Source: Hydractinia symbiolongicarpus
Taxonomy: Eukaryota > Cnidaria > Hydrozoa > Anthoathecata > Hydractiniidae
Direction of reading: 5' to 3'
Assembly (NCBI RefSeq): GCF_029227915.1
Contig: NC_079889.1
Location: 10,108,001 to 10,172,000 of the forward strand
DNA length: 64,000 nt
Of the stretch, positions 24,401 to 37,800 are shown piece by piece. Below the pieces are notes generated by a model. The model made no database searches and was not told the DNA's origin. It saw only the letters and a list, made by a program, of their open reading frames with translations. A program made the translations under genes and the position numbers. Numbering within the stretch: the first letter of the stretch is position 1; each line of letters opens with the position of its first letter.

Positions 24401-25570
24401 CGGTGGGTCAAGCAAAGGATCAAATAACATGTATTTTCAGTGAACGTAAACTGTTTCTTTAATTTTTCTAAGACAAAACAATGACACAAAGTACTTTACC
24501 CTATGTTTGTTATTTTTTGTGGCTAAAGTTCGAATCAGAAATTAAATAAAACATAACTATGACAATTTAGCTCATTTTTTTTGGCAACTTCTGATTTTTG
24601 TTGTTTAGTCGATGCGAAGTTTCGTGAACGAGACAAGCCTGTGTCTACAAAGCGATAATTGGCGTAATTGGATGTCTATTCGTTCATCAATTTTAATTGA
24701 CAATCGAATTAATTACATAGCAACCAGGACAAGGGGGTCAAAACTCGCAGTAATTGGCGTGGAAAAATAGCAGCATCAATCAACTTCAAATAGAAGCCGC
24801 ACAAAAAATCTTTTATCTGTAAGAATCTACATGACAAGAAGAGTTCATTGAGGAACTGTGTTCTTCGTATGCAGATCAAATTTAATTTAGATGCCTGCAT
24901 CCTTGGGGTTATGGAGGTCACTTCGTAATCACAAGGTCCGTAGTTCGGTCTACAGCGGGGACATATTTAGTGTCTTTACCACAGCCACGGGTCAACCCAT
25001 GCCATGTCAGGGAAATTGGGTAGGCAATGTTAACTGACCTTTAGTAAGGTCACAAAAAAAAGCTTTTCACTGTTAACATGATACTTATGAAATTTCAAAC
25101 ATTGTTTCTGACGCTCTCAGGATAATCGTTTTGTTTTTTAGTTCTGGATTAATGTCAGTTCAAGCGCAAAAGAGTAGTGTTTTTGTACACCAGTTCTCCT
25201 TTGTATGTTTCCACCCACAGATTTGAAGACATAAAATAACATAAAATTTATAATCCAGGGAGAGCATTTCGCATTGTATTAATGAAATGTATTTATTTTA
25301 ACCCTTAAAAAAGAAACTCTCACGAAGTATACCAAAAACTGCCTAAAAAACCATATTAATGCATTTAGATCATTGAAATTTCACAAATTCCGCAGAAGAG
25401 ATTTATGAAAAAGTTAAAAGGATGTGTGTCTATAACTTATTAAAATTTGAAACGCATTAAATCTCAAAATATTTAAAAGAAGTCAAAAATTGTGAAATTT
25501 TTTTAGTGAAAATCTCTTTAGTCATTACTTTGCAACCCTACAAACTTATATATATTCTGAAAGTATAATG
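24401..25570. other. Gene-free interval with one SINE
   Basis: Apart from the SINE copy near 24905-25045, no recognisable feature. Confidence 0.4.
24905..25045 (+). mobile_element. tRNA-derived SINE copy (family A), decayed
   Basis: A tRNA-like head (GTTATGGAGGTCACTTCG with B-box-like GTTCGGTCTAC) is followed by the family body CACGGGTCAACCCATGCCATG and GAAATTGGGTAGGCAATG. It matches the copy at 4288 closely and the bodies of the copies at 51793, 60062 and 60549 more distantly. Confidence 0.55.
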
Positions 25571-25605
<35 letters not shown>

Positions 25606-25894
25606 TATTTACCCAGGATAGCCTCTTCAGTTCCTATTGGTACTGCTATCAACAAAGGTCCTGCGAAGGGGGTCCTAGCGCATTTAAAGCTCCCATTTGA
25701 GCTACGAAAGTCGTGAAAGCACAGCAATCGCTCAACTAGACAACCGCCTAAGATATCAATCCTATTCTCATGCTGAGCGCTAAGCAGAAAGGATAGATTT
25801 ACACTTTTATAGTCTCTGGCATGACTCGGCCGGGGTTTGAACCCAAGACCTCCCGCACTGAAAGCGAACGCTCTACCACAAGGCTATCAGTCGG
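25571..25894 (-). mobile_element. tRNA-derived SINE (family B) with (TAA)n tail
   Basis: Read on the minus strand, the head (from 25894) is a well-preserved tRNA-like sequence with A box TAGCCTTGTGGTAGAGCG and B box GGGTTCAAACCCC. The body ends in GGCTATCCTGGGTAAATAAT, followed by about 39 bp of TAA/AAT repeats (25571-25609). Head, body and short-repeat tail in this order define a SINE. Its tail suggests mobilisation by a LINE ending in the same repeat. Confidence 0.75.
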
Positions 25895-25988
25895 TTAGGG
25901 ACTGTGCCTAGAAATAAAAAAGAATAAGATCATGCTCATTTTGAAAAGAATATACAACCCCTTATAATGGCCAATGGGTCCATCAGGA

Positions 25989-26420
25989 CTAATAAAGTTG
26001 TTGTTTATCTCTTTGATTAATTACAGTTGTGAGAAAGTTGGTAAGCGTAGTTTCCGTCTTGGATTGTAAAAGTCGGTGAACACAAGGGAGAACTTCATAC
26101 AGATGTATACTATAGTATACATCTGTATAATATATTAACGCAGAGTTACAAGGTGCCCTCCCCCAGCTATCATGTAGAGTTTCAAAATGTTTCTCGCACA
26201 AAACAGTATAATTAGTACCTTTACAGTTGTCTTTTCCATTAACTGTTTTTATACGATAACACCACACTTTTCTAAGACCGGGATCTTTCGGAAATTTGAA
26301 GAAACTCAGAGCACTTGTGATACGTTCACCCTCGAATTTAACTAAACCTCTACTATCACATCCCCAAACAGCCCACTGCATTCCACGACTTGTTTCTTTA
26401 TGTTTACCTTTTTTCGCCAT
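25989..26420 (-). pseudogene. THAP-domain ORF, damaged
   Basis: The 143-codon frame starts at the ATG at 26420. It shows a THAP (C2CH zinc finger DNA-binding) pattern: WGCDSRG, SFFKFPKDPGLRKVWCYRI and VLCEKHFE. In THAP domains the zinc is held by C-x(2-4)-C ... C-x2-H. Here the second Cys (WGC) and the CEKH pair are present, but the first Cys position is occupied by Trp (QWAVWGC), a one-base change from TGT/TGC to TGG. The downstream part is interrupted by a perfect palindrome at 26098-26127 and reads as unrelated sequence. THAP domains occur in transcription factors and in P-element-type transposases; either origin is possible. Confidence 0.6.
26098..26127. repeat. Perfect 30 bp palindrome
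   Basis: TACAGATGTATACTA is followed immediately by its exact reverse complement, inside the 3' part of the THAP frame. It may be a short foldback insertion. Confidence 0.8.
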
Positions 26421-28750
26421 AGCGATTTTTTTTTATTTACGAAGAACTGGAGCAACTGCTGCCTCGTTTCCGTGAGACGGCAATTACGTCATAATAAATG
26501 TATAAAAAGAATTATTAGTTTTATCAAAGACTACACCAAAAAATACTTACCAGAAAACGTTCACACTAAGTGAAAAAAAAAGTATAGGATATTGAAAGTG
26601 TAGGTAAACACTTGTTGGCTCCAGTCACTGATCCATTAACTCTGTTTAATGTAAGCTTCAGCAATATCTATAAACGATTTTCAATAATATTCAAATTCTT
26701 TTTAGTTTTAAAACTCATGCAGACCTATATTTCCCAGGGTTTTTTTCTGTGTTCAGAATAATTAGGGTAAAACGTATTGATCTTAAGTTCTCATATAAAA
26801 AATGAAATATACTACAGACGATGCTATTGGGAATGCGAATGAGACGAATTTTTCAATTTAAATAAAAAGTAATAATGTCTGCTGAATGTAAATAAACTGG
26901 TTGATGGCAGAAACATCAACTAATCGCCCAAATACCATCATAAAAAAAATTAACATGGACATCACCATTCTCCATTGGCGGATACATGTTTTTGAAGCGC
27001 CGATAAAGTAAAACCGGCGCTGCAGTTTAGACATGCTGGGTATAGCAGAACAAGGGAAATTACGAAACACGAACGGGGGATATCTGCAACGACCTTGTGA
27101 ATAATTTTTTATGATAAGCCGCCATATAATTACAAAACATCGAATGAAAACTCTGATGAGATAAAAAATGTCAAAATACATATTTTAAAACCCGCCAAAG
27201 AAACTGACAAAGAAAATTGATTATCAATTGTATTTTCATATGGCATATTAATTTCATAAAAAGATCAGATGTTTTACTCAAAACCTCAAAAAAAAATTTT
27301 AAAGCTTTTGATTTTTAAAATCGTTTATACCACAAGAAATATTTGAGAGATGAAAATAAAAGTAAGCAGCTAAAAAACAGTCAAGAATACCACAAAAACA
27401 TTTCCCTATCCGTGTTTTTCCCTCTTAGTGTTCTTCTAATTTTATTATTATATTATTTTCATTTCTTTATTTAACTTTACATGACTATTATTTCGTCCTT
27501 ATATATATTTTTTTTAATATTTAAACAATCTCCTTGTTTTTATATATATTTATTTATTTACTTAAATATTATAATACTTATCTTTCTATATACTTATTTT
27601 ATTCTTCTCTTCTCTATAATAATAGATCCTCCGCTGAGTTAGAAAATGATGTAGCGGAAACACGAATATCAAATGCGATATATTTTTATCCACTTTGATG
27701 CAACAGGTAAATATAAAGGACAGGCGAACCTGTGGATTTTTCCACGTGCAACGACTAGTATTTTATCATAACCTTTTAGCACTTCTTCTTAATATTGTCC
27801 CATTTCAGACTCAAATAGGTAAATAAAATTCTTGTTCGAAAGATTCCCCATACATGTTCGCTGCCACTCCTTATTATTATTATTATTGCATAGAAAAGAA
27901 GGCATTACATTGCTTTTAACAATGTGTTGCGTTGTTGTTTTGTGCAAACACAAATTTGCAAGAACACACAGGCGACTTCCTGTTCCTAATATTCCGTTTT
28001 GTTCTGTAATGCAAAGAATGTTCCTTCTTGATTTCGGCGTTTTCAGCCGGCCAGAGTTACTTAAATGTTTCTTAGCTTTTTGTATCTCTCTGCCTCATGT
28101 TTCTAATTTACGTGTTTCTTAAATGAAAAAAGACGTGTATTTTAAACAATACAACACCAAAACCAGTCAATATCTGTTAAATGCACGCAAGAATGAATAA
28201 AGGAGCAGGAGCTAGGTTAAATGAAATATATGGGTTACGATGGTTACAATGAATATTGAAAATTTCCAAGCGTTTAGTCAGGAAAGACTAGAGTGTGGAA
28301 CATATTGAACTTAAAAAAATAATACACAAAGGATCTCTATTCCGGCCGACCTTCTCAGGGTTTTGAAAGGGTAAGATAGGGATTTGAAAAGGACTCCCTA
28401 TCTTCCCTTTGAAAGTGACAAATGAGTTATCGTATTTTCACAAAAAATTTCATGAATGTTTGTTGGCTCACTGGAGAAAAATTCGGATTAAAGATAAGTG
28501 GATTACATTAATAACCGTATTGTGTTAAACATGATGGCCGAATAGGTACTTTATATTAAGAATGCTCGACAGGGCGATACCTGGGATATTTAGTGGCAGA
28601 TGATTTGAAGATCAGAATATGTATGATAGAACCCTCAGACTTTCAGCGGGATAACAACTAGTGATCATATATTGCTTCTTAACCACCATTACAATATTGC
28701 TTGGTACTATCTGTTTTTGTTAGATCAGATTATTTTAACACATAGAAGAA
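26421..28750. other. Gene-free interval
   Basis: Frames at 26858-27181 (-) and 27832-28122 (+) are hydrophobic and match no known family. Helitron 3' ends are seen near 27716-27760 and 28625-28665 (plus orientation, ending AACGACTAGT and AACAACTAGT). Confidence 0.4.
27716..27760 (+). mobile_element. Helitron 3'-end fragment
   Basis: AGGACAGGCGAACCTGTGGA, then TTTTTCCACGTGCAACGACTAG|T: the family hairpin and CTAG terminus with a few changes. The rest of the element is not recognisable. Confidence 0.5.
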
Positions 28751-28766
28751 GTACTTTATTACTAGC

Positions 28767-28772
28767 TTTATT
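28767..28772 (-). terminator. Candidate polyadenylation signal
   Basis: AATAAA on the minus strand about 80 bases after the stop codon of the crystallin-like secreted protein gene; a second AATAAA lies at 28755-28760. Confidence 0.4.
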
Positions 28773-28853
28773 TTTATTCTTTTTCTCGACATATCCTTGC
28801 ATTGTCAACTAAATTACATTTGTTTCAAAATAAAATAAATGTTTTTAATTTGT

Positions 28854-31800
28854 TCAGTGTGTCTCAACCTTCATCGATCTTGCTACTTTTTCGCTGGAAC
28901 TCCAATATCCTTGGCTATCCGCCGTATAAAATGCAGCCCCTCCTTTATCTTTCTCTTCATAAAGTTGAACCTTAACACCAGGAGGAAATTTGGCCGACTT
29001 AAAATGGGTCATTGGGGTTGTTTGGGGATCATAAAGGTCACCGCCATTATAATCCTCAAGTGGCATCTGAACACAGTTCTTTAAAAATAACTCTTCCTCA
29101 CATATCTCAATTGAAGGCTGCATACGATCAACAATCTTTACAGTATTTGTGTTGCCATCCGCATGCGCCACCTTTGATATGGTGGCTGGTCCAACGAATG
29201 GTCCAGCACTATCTTTGATTTTGTTTTTATCTGTGTACAAGGTGACTTCGATTGCTTTTGGAATTTGCATTGACTTTATTACGTTTATTTCACAACTTGT
29301 TAAGCTTGTTGTAATCGTTATAAAGTTATCATTCTTCAACTTTGGTACAAGCATGCGGTAGCAGACACCTCCCAGGTTAACTTCACTGCAAACTTTGACG
29401 AATTTCATGCCTTCATCCTTCTCCATTATTTGGAAGTATTTCCAACTATTTTTGGCACACACGTTTGAAATTTTATCAGGACCGGCATGTTGACCGACTC
29501 TAGCTACAAGGAGGCACAGATTCTCTGGTATTGTAACCAAGTCCACATGGCCAACAAAACTGATTGTTCCAAAATCAAGAGTTCTATGGCTGCTGGTCTT
29601 TCCAATAGTGCGACATAAACCTAGAGAGAAAAGAAGTAAGTTAAAATAAATCTCATATGGCATACATTACCGTACTGAAAAAGCTAGAAAGGTTTCTTGC
29701 ACTAGTTAGTTAATGTAGGTATTAATTTAACCGGGTGATGCACACTGGTTAATCGCGTGGTTAGGTTGCAAAAGGCAACAAATGCCACGTGAGAATGTTG
29801 TGAATGCATTAATAATGTATCATGAGAACCATAACACCGCCAGTGCCAGACATGGGGTATGTCAAGCTAGTCGTGTGGACGTACTTATTTTTCGTCAAAA
29901 GCCTTGTTGTTGTAATTTCAAAAAAGTATTTTGCTTAAGCACAAAAGTCTTCCAGGGTGGCTTTCCTATTATGCTCTGGGTTGAATTTTTATAGAAATTC
30001 CGCACATAATACACACACGCATGTAATATATAGTTGAGAGCATACTCATCAATGATATGGCGTAATACGTAAGAAACTGCTTGATTATTCTGCGAGAAAC
30101 ATCGCATGTTGTTTTATTAGGGGCACGAAATTTAGTTATTTGCTTTAATTAAGTGTAAAAATTGTAGCGTACACTCCCTAAATTAATCTCGCTGTACTTC
30201 GACTTACTTTTTGTATTAGGGATGGAAAACACAAATAATGGTAAGATGTGACCGTAAAAAGCATGTTACCCCCGTAATTTTAATACAAGTAAAGTAAAAG
30301 AAAGCGAGGATATTCGGTAGTGGCTTGTGAAATACCGTTAAAAACCGTTTGCAACAAAAAATAAAATAATAAACAACATATTTATTTTTTTTGATTTTTT
30401 ATTAAGGTCATAAAACAGCAAAAGAATAAGAATTTGACAAAATTTGTGCAACTACCCCCTGATAAATTTATTGCGAACGACTTGTGAAGAGATTTCCATA
30501 CTGAACTGAATATGAAACTTTGAAGCGGTGTGGTGTTCGTACAAAGTTTTTTATGAAAGCTTGGCACTTAGTAAAGTTGGATGAAAAAAGTTGTTGTGCC
30601 TGGCATTACGAATTTTCGAATTAAAAGCAGATGTGAGGTGAAATAAACTGCTCTTTTTAAATCAACGATTTTAGCTTAAAAGAATGGTTTACTTTAAAAG
30701 ACTTTGAAATATAATATTTTCTGGTGAACTTTGTTTATCGATAGATGGTGTTTAGGTAGAAGTAAATTTTGTAGTGTTTTTAGCTAGTTGGAGTGTAGAT
30801 AAATTGTGCAGAAAAACTTACATACTAGTTTTGAACTAGTAAGATAAAAAATCAATGTGCTATAAAATCTTTGTTAGTTATATAAACACGGAAACTGTCT
30901 TGTTCACATAAAAAATGTAATTTATATTTTGTAAAATATAATTTTATGTTGTCTTGTATAAATTTTATTCTGCTTTTTTTTCTCACACACGCAGTAGTCT
31001 TATTCGGTATTATGAGGTATACAAAAATTTGTAGTTCTTAAAAAAATGCCTTCTGGATAGAGGGTTAAAATAATGAATTGAATTCTAGACTTATGTCGCC
31101 TTCCCTCACAGCAGCAAATAATAATGCCTGAAGTGGTACTCACGATATTTTATCTTTGTTGACGAGTCTTCCTCTTCTGCTTTACAGAATTTGACCTCGT
31201 CGCTCACGCTTTCGTCAGTTTCCTCCACATGCAGGTAAGCACTAACACGATCTGGATATGCACTATTAAGTTTCAGTACATTATTACAAACTGATGCACC
31301 AAGACATCTGTGATTAAGTTCTACCTCATCGGAAGAGCTACGTTGTACTGTGACCTTAGTAATCTTTTTTCCATATGGCACAAACACACTACTGAAGTCG
31401 TCCTTGACCAGAAACGGAACCTAGCAAAAAATAAGTAAACTTCAAAATAGTTGTATTGCCTTCCCATCCAGTTTCTTCGCGATTTCTGTGTAGATATGTA
31501 TAGGATGTGATGTATATTACAATATGACTTGCATTTAACTATATTTTTATTTCAATAGAAACCATTTTTACCTGTTTGACAGCTCTTATTTATTTTCTCC
31601 TTTATGATATATATATTTGCAATATTACTTTATTTTTTGTGCTGTCTGCAACAGTTTCCTACTTATTTCTCAATGTTGGACATTTTTAAGTTTACGTTGC
31701 AGGTCATTCTTCCTATTTCTTTTCTATTATTTTTAATGCTTATGACAATATTATGCTGGACATTTTTACAAATGACACCATAGCTGGTCATTGCAACTCA

Positions 31801-34800
31801 ACTTATAGTACATATCATATCCTTTTTGGCTTTTTGACAAGTTTCATCAATTATACCAACGACAATTCACACCTATGACGGTGAGAATTAGCTAGTCCTG
31901 TTAGGCTTCCAATGCAATTAAAACTTTTAAAGGGAAAAATGCACGAAACAGTTGCACTATTATCCATTGATGATTCATCAGGTGTTTTCTTAATCATCTT
32001 TTTGTTCTTTTCTTCGTAAAAAATAGATAGCATAAATAAGACTCCCTGCAGGAGCAATGTCCCAAGTTTTCCATAGAGGAAACACTTAAATTAAGCCTAA
32101 TTTTATGCACAGGAAACACAAAATAGCGAAGTCCAGATTTTATATTACGAGGAAGCCTGTAAATTCTTCCATTGGTTGGCGTCTAATTATGTTATGTAAA
32201 TTCCAACTAACCTTTTCCAAACTTATGCATCTACCCTGAAGCTTATAATTTTTGCATGCCATAACACCTGGTTTATAGGAGCCAGGGAAAGTATCACCGA
32301 GTTTCTTTATATAAATTTCGGCTAGGTTGTTGCTGTTTGGCTCATCAAAAAAGTATGCCACTGCGTAACGTCGATTTGGAAAGTTGATAGGGTCGACAAG
32401 AAATCGTAAAACTTCCTGATCTTTTTCTTGTTCTTTTGTCAACATGTAGACAAAGTTAATTCCAGTTTGTCTTAAAGTTGGACTGTCAGCATCATTGATT
32501 ACAGCTGCCATGTCAATCAATAAGAACTGGCGTTGGAGTGCAATCCCACAATACAGTCTGACAAATGTTGCGCAATTCTTTGCCTTTCTAATCACTTCCT
32601 TATCATTCTTTGTCTTTTCGTGTGAATCTGTACCTTCTTGAAGATATCCAGCAGCGCAATATTTGCTAATTGCTTCCTTAAGCTTCCCAAAAGGCACAAG
32701 TTCTTGAAAGGCTTGGTTGAAAAACTGAACTCCCTGCAAATCTGATATCCTTTGAGGTTCTGCGTTTTCATCTCCCGTTGCATCTCTTTTTTTCTCTGGC
32801 TCCACGTTTTGCTCACGAAAGTTATTTAAGGAGTTGGAAAGCGAAGTGTACACGTTTCTCACGCCCGCAATTTCTTCTTTTAACAGTCTGATTTCATTTT
32901 CTTCAATTGCTGTTTCAACAACCCTAAGAGAATATATTGTTAAGTGGACAACCTGTGACTTTTGTGGCAGTTTCTCTGACTTAATTTTACGAATTAAAAA
33001 ATTTCATTTTCCGTGAATAAACCATTGTTTATTCACAATGGTAACTATCATCCTGGTTAAATCGCAATTATTCTATATCTAGAGCGATTTTTATTTTGAA
33101 ATAATCTAGTTAAATAAAATTCATTTAACATAGCAAGACAACATAATAAAATAGTATATATAGTATGAATTGGCCTTCACCTTCTTCATTTTTAAAATGC
33201 TAACGACGTGATTTGTGATAGCTAGATTTCCAGTTAAGAAATAAAAATAATTTTCAAGAATCATCGAAACATTTTTTTATTTTGTCTTATAATTATTTTT
33301 CTCAGTTCTTAATTTTGGGAATTTAATGTAGAGAAATATTTCGCGGGCTGTTGCAAAAAAGGAAAGAATATCATTGAAATATATTTACCTTTTCATCATA
33401 TCCTCTTGACTTTCAACTGGAGTGCTTGAGCTTCCACCAAACCACGAGAAGATCGAAGAAAGAAGCGACAAGACAGTCCCTACAACAGACCCAATAGGTC
33501 CAAACATGCTTGCTATACCTGATGCAACTCCAAGAACACCTAAAATGTAAAATCTACCAATTAATTAAGAATTTTTGCGTTTCCTTCTTTCCTTTCGAAA
33601 TCTTATTGTAAGAGTTCTATAACAATTTTTTATATTTTTTTAGGAACTATAGCCAATCTAAACCATAGGTTTTATATAAACAATGATAAGAATTTACCGG
33701 ACATGACAGTTTTCCAATCGCCATCTTTATATCCATTGACGATGCTCGGGACTCCACTAAATACACTAGCAAGAGCACCAGCTGCTGCATGTTTTTTAGA
33801 TGATTCAAAATTTGATACTTTGGTCTTTATCCGGCCTATTTTTGTGTTAATTTTATCCTGGGCATTGGAAGGGGGTGCTGAATTTTGAAAGCCAGCTTGT
33901 TTCATCGTTCTTAGAGGAGTTATCACCGTTCTACTCACGGTGTTTTTAAAACCGTTAAGTACATCATCAACCGCTTCTTGTCGTGGAAGTATCCTCGGAT
34001 GAGTGTTTGAAAGACGAGCATGGGATTTTCTGTGTTTCATTCCTTCCTGTTGGTGGCATCTTATGGGCAAGATATTCAACAGGATAAGAATCATAAACTT
34101 TTTAATCTGTAAAAATAAATGCAAAATCTTGAGAACTAATAAAGGTTTTTTGAACAAATGAAAAGATTCCTAGACAACCAAGTAAGTCACGAGTAAGTTT
34201 CAAAGATAACTTAAAGTTCCGAAAGAGAACTATCTTTTAGCTGTTTTTATTGAAACGTGGCGCTTAATTAAGATGGAGGAAGAAGCTATTCTTGTTGTAC
34301 TATCTACGGTTTTTAAGATTTTTTATGCAAAGATGACATGAAGTGAAGAAGTATTTTGAAAATCCTCGATTTTAGGATGACTTAAAAGGACGCGTGGTAA
34401 AGTATTTTTTATGTTACATTGTGTAAACAAGAAAACGCTGCAAGAAAATTTTAGCTACATGGCTGTCAGAAAAAGCAAAACTCTTATCCCGTTTTACTTT
34501 CTCTCTTCTTATTAACTTTAAATAAACTCCACGCACAGCTTTCATACAAAAACCATGTATTTCTTAAAGGAAGCTTTTGTCTGGTTTGATAAAGAATGTT
34601 CGATAAAACTTTAAAGCACGCAGAAAGTTTGACGACCTCCTCGTACACAGAGCTTTTCTAAAAGTCCTTTTTATCATTTCAGAGGTTGTGTTTATTCTTG
34701 ATTAGCTCTTCTTCCTACTTCGTCACACCATGTTCTAATTGCTTATATAATCAATGGGGTTTCAATTTCATCCCTTTCTTTAAAACACAATTAAGGAAAA

Positions 34801-37800
34801 TTCAAGTGATACAACTGGAAACGCAGCTTATTATATTTTTATTATAAAATATAAGTAAAATTTATATTTACTGGATCGCGTACACTGAAATGTTTTTTCG
34901 TTTCATTTCAAACTGACTGCGATTTCCTGTTTCAATTTAAATTAGAACACTCAAAATGAGCACTTAAATCTTCGATCTTTGTAAAATATTTTTATCATAT
35001 ACGATAATAGACTACACAAGCAAGATTATTTCTTGTTTCAATAATTTTGTAATATTGCATGAGTATTCAAGTCTTCTTAAAAAAGAAATAAGAAAAGATA
35101 TTCGCTAATCATTCAGATAGTACAAAGTGTTTGTGTACAGATGATCTTTAAATCTTTGGAATAGTCTGTAAACATCTGTAGACATAATGAAAGGCAGCAT
35201 TGCGCATGATTTTCTTCTTGGGATCGTAAACAAATTTCTAAGTCTACGCTCATACGCATCAATTGGTTTATCTAGACAAAATTTATTTTTATATCATGCT
35301 GAATGGACAAAGTAATAACACCACAGCGAAATTGTTTACATACAAGCTTTTAAATGGTCTGTAAATAATTGTAGACATTGGTAAAACATAAGGTACCATT
35401 GCAAAGCTTTCTTCTTTTCTACTTGGGTAAACAAATTTATGAAATCAAGATTTTATGCATCAATTGGTTCATCCAGACATAATTTATTTTCAAATCATGT
35501 TGAATGGACAAAGTAATAACACACAGCGAAATTGTTTACATACAAGCTTTTAAATGGTCTGTAAACATTTGTAGACATTGGTAAAACATAAGGTACCATT
35601 GCAAAGCTTTCTTCTTTTCTACTTGGGTAAACAAATTTACGAAGCTAGTCGTTAGCCCATGGAAAAATCCACGGGTTCGCCCTTCCCTTTTATACCGCAT
35701 TGCGTTCGTCTCGCTACCTGTGCAGCTAAGCTACCATTTTGCGTGACAGACAGACGGTAGGACAGACGTATACGGGTATTATAACATACTAGTCGTTAGT
35801 CCGTGGAAAAATCCACGGGTTCGCTCGTCCTTTTTATACCGCATTGCGTGCGTCTCGCTACCTGCGCAGCTAAGCTACCATTTTTGCGTGACAGACAGAC
35901 GGACGGACGGACGGACAGACGTATACGGGTATTATAATATAGACATTAATTAATATTTTATGCATCAATTGGTCCATCTTATTTTTTAACTTATTTTTAA
36001 ATCATGCTGAATGGACAAGGTAATAACACACTGCGAAATTGTTTACACATAAGCTTTTAAATGGTCTGTAAACATTTGTAGACATTGGTATAACGTAAGG
36101 TACCATTGCGAATGTTTCTTCATGTCTACTTGGGTAAACAAATTTATGAAATCAAGATTTTATGCATCAATTGGTTCATCCAGACATAATTTGTTTTCAA
36201 ATCATGCTGAATGGACAAAGTTATAACACACAGCGAAATTGTTTACATATAAGTTTTAAATGGTCTGTAAACATTTGTAGACATTGGTAAAACGTAAGGT
36301 CCCATTGAGCATGTTTCTTCTTGTCTACTTGGGTAAACAAATTTATGAAATCAAGATTTTATGCATCAATTGGTTCATCCAGACATAATTTATTTTCAAA
36401 TCATGCTGAATGGACAAAGTAATAACACACAGCGAAATTGTTTACATATAAGTTTTAAATGGTCTGTAAACATTTGTAGACATTGGTAAAACGTAAGGTC
36501 CCATTGAGCATGTTTCTTCTTGTCTACTTGGGTAAACAAATTTATGAAATCAAGATTTTATGCATCAATTGGTTCATCCAGACATAATTTATTTTCAAAT
36601 CATGCTGAATGGACGAAGTAATAACACACAGCGAAATTGTTTACATATAAGTTTTAAATGGTATGTAAACATTTCTAGACATTGGTAAAACGTAAGGTCC
36701 AATTGAGCATGTTTCTTCATGTCTACTTGGGTAAACAAATTTATGAAACAAAGATTTTATGCATCAATTGGTTCGTCTAGACATAACTTATTTTCAAATC
36801 ATGCTGAAGCGACAAGGTAATAACACACAGCCAAATTGTTTACACATAGCTTTTAAATGGTCTGTAAACATTTATGGACAACTGCTCGCCTTTGCATGCT
36901 TGCAGTCGTAAGCAAATTACTAAGTCTACTAATTTATACATCAAATGATTTTTGTGCAACGGCCTTGCTTTGGATGTGGTGATCTTACTTGGTGTTTTTT
37001 AGACATTCTAAAATGCTGCAAAATGCAGAGAATTATTCTCAAATCTTTCAGACATGATGAAGTATAACCAGTCTGTGATTTTGTTAACGAATCTACTTCA
37101 GATCGATCTGTATACACCTGCAGACATTTAATGTCGCGGACCACTATGCTTTTTTCCTCTTGCCTTTGTAAACAAGTTCATTTGCTTACAATTTTATAAC
37201 ATGAAAGTTTTTTCAAATATTAAAATTACTCACAACAAAGTAACCTAACCGTGGTCACTTCACAATTTATCCTGAAAAAAACTCTAAATAGTGAGTTTAT
37301 GTTAACAGGCCTGAGATATGAAGAGAATCCGAGTAGCACAAGGCAAAAAATAGAAAATTCTAGAAGTATTATAATTTTCCTAAAACTTAGGCTTAAATAT
37401 TTGATATAAAATATTTCGAAGCAACAACTTTTTATTTTTACTTGAAGGAGACACAACATTGGTTTCAGCCGGACTTAAACTAATGTTTTTCAAATATTCA
37501 GTCAGTCAGTTTTTATTTTGTTCTTACACTTGACCATCATTAACATCAAGAATCTGAGTAAATCCATATTTTACAAAATCACCATCATTGAATCTATGAA
37601 TATTTGTGCCTTTTTCTGTGCTTATTTCTTTAAGCTTGATGTTTTTTTAGGAAATGTTAGTAAAATGTTTTTATTTTGTTCAGATGTTATTTTTAATTTT
37701 AGCTTTGTCTTATAACATTGATCTTATAAAAAATGTGAGTTCTTGTCAAAAAGGAAATGAGGACAGCTACCTTTTTAATGTATATTAAAAAAGGTATACA

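Larger units (their letters stand above)
35140..37150 (+). repeat. ~200 bp tandem repeat array in an intron
   Basis: The landmark TGCATCAATTGGTTCATC recurs at 35254 (variant), 35456, 35961, 36162, 36362, 36561 and 36760. Steps are 199-202 bp, apart from a 505 bp step that shrinks to 206 bp once two Helitrons (35645-35943) are removed. Each unit also carries TGGTCTGTAAACATTTGTAG, CTACTTGGGTAAACAAATTT and AATGGACAAAGTAATAACAC. More diverged units flank the array (near 35160, 36870 and 37095). There are roughly seven good copies plus degenerate edges. It lies wholly within intron 1 of the crystallin-like gene. Confidence 0.88.

Noticed and set aside
26858-27181. 107-codon minus-strand hydrophobic frame
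   Set aside because: Hydrophobicity is explained by AT-rich codons; no family or splice context supports it.
29012-29361. Plus-strand frames over the last exon of the crystallin-like gene
   Set aside because: Antisense shadows of a well-supported coding exon.
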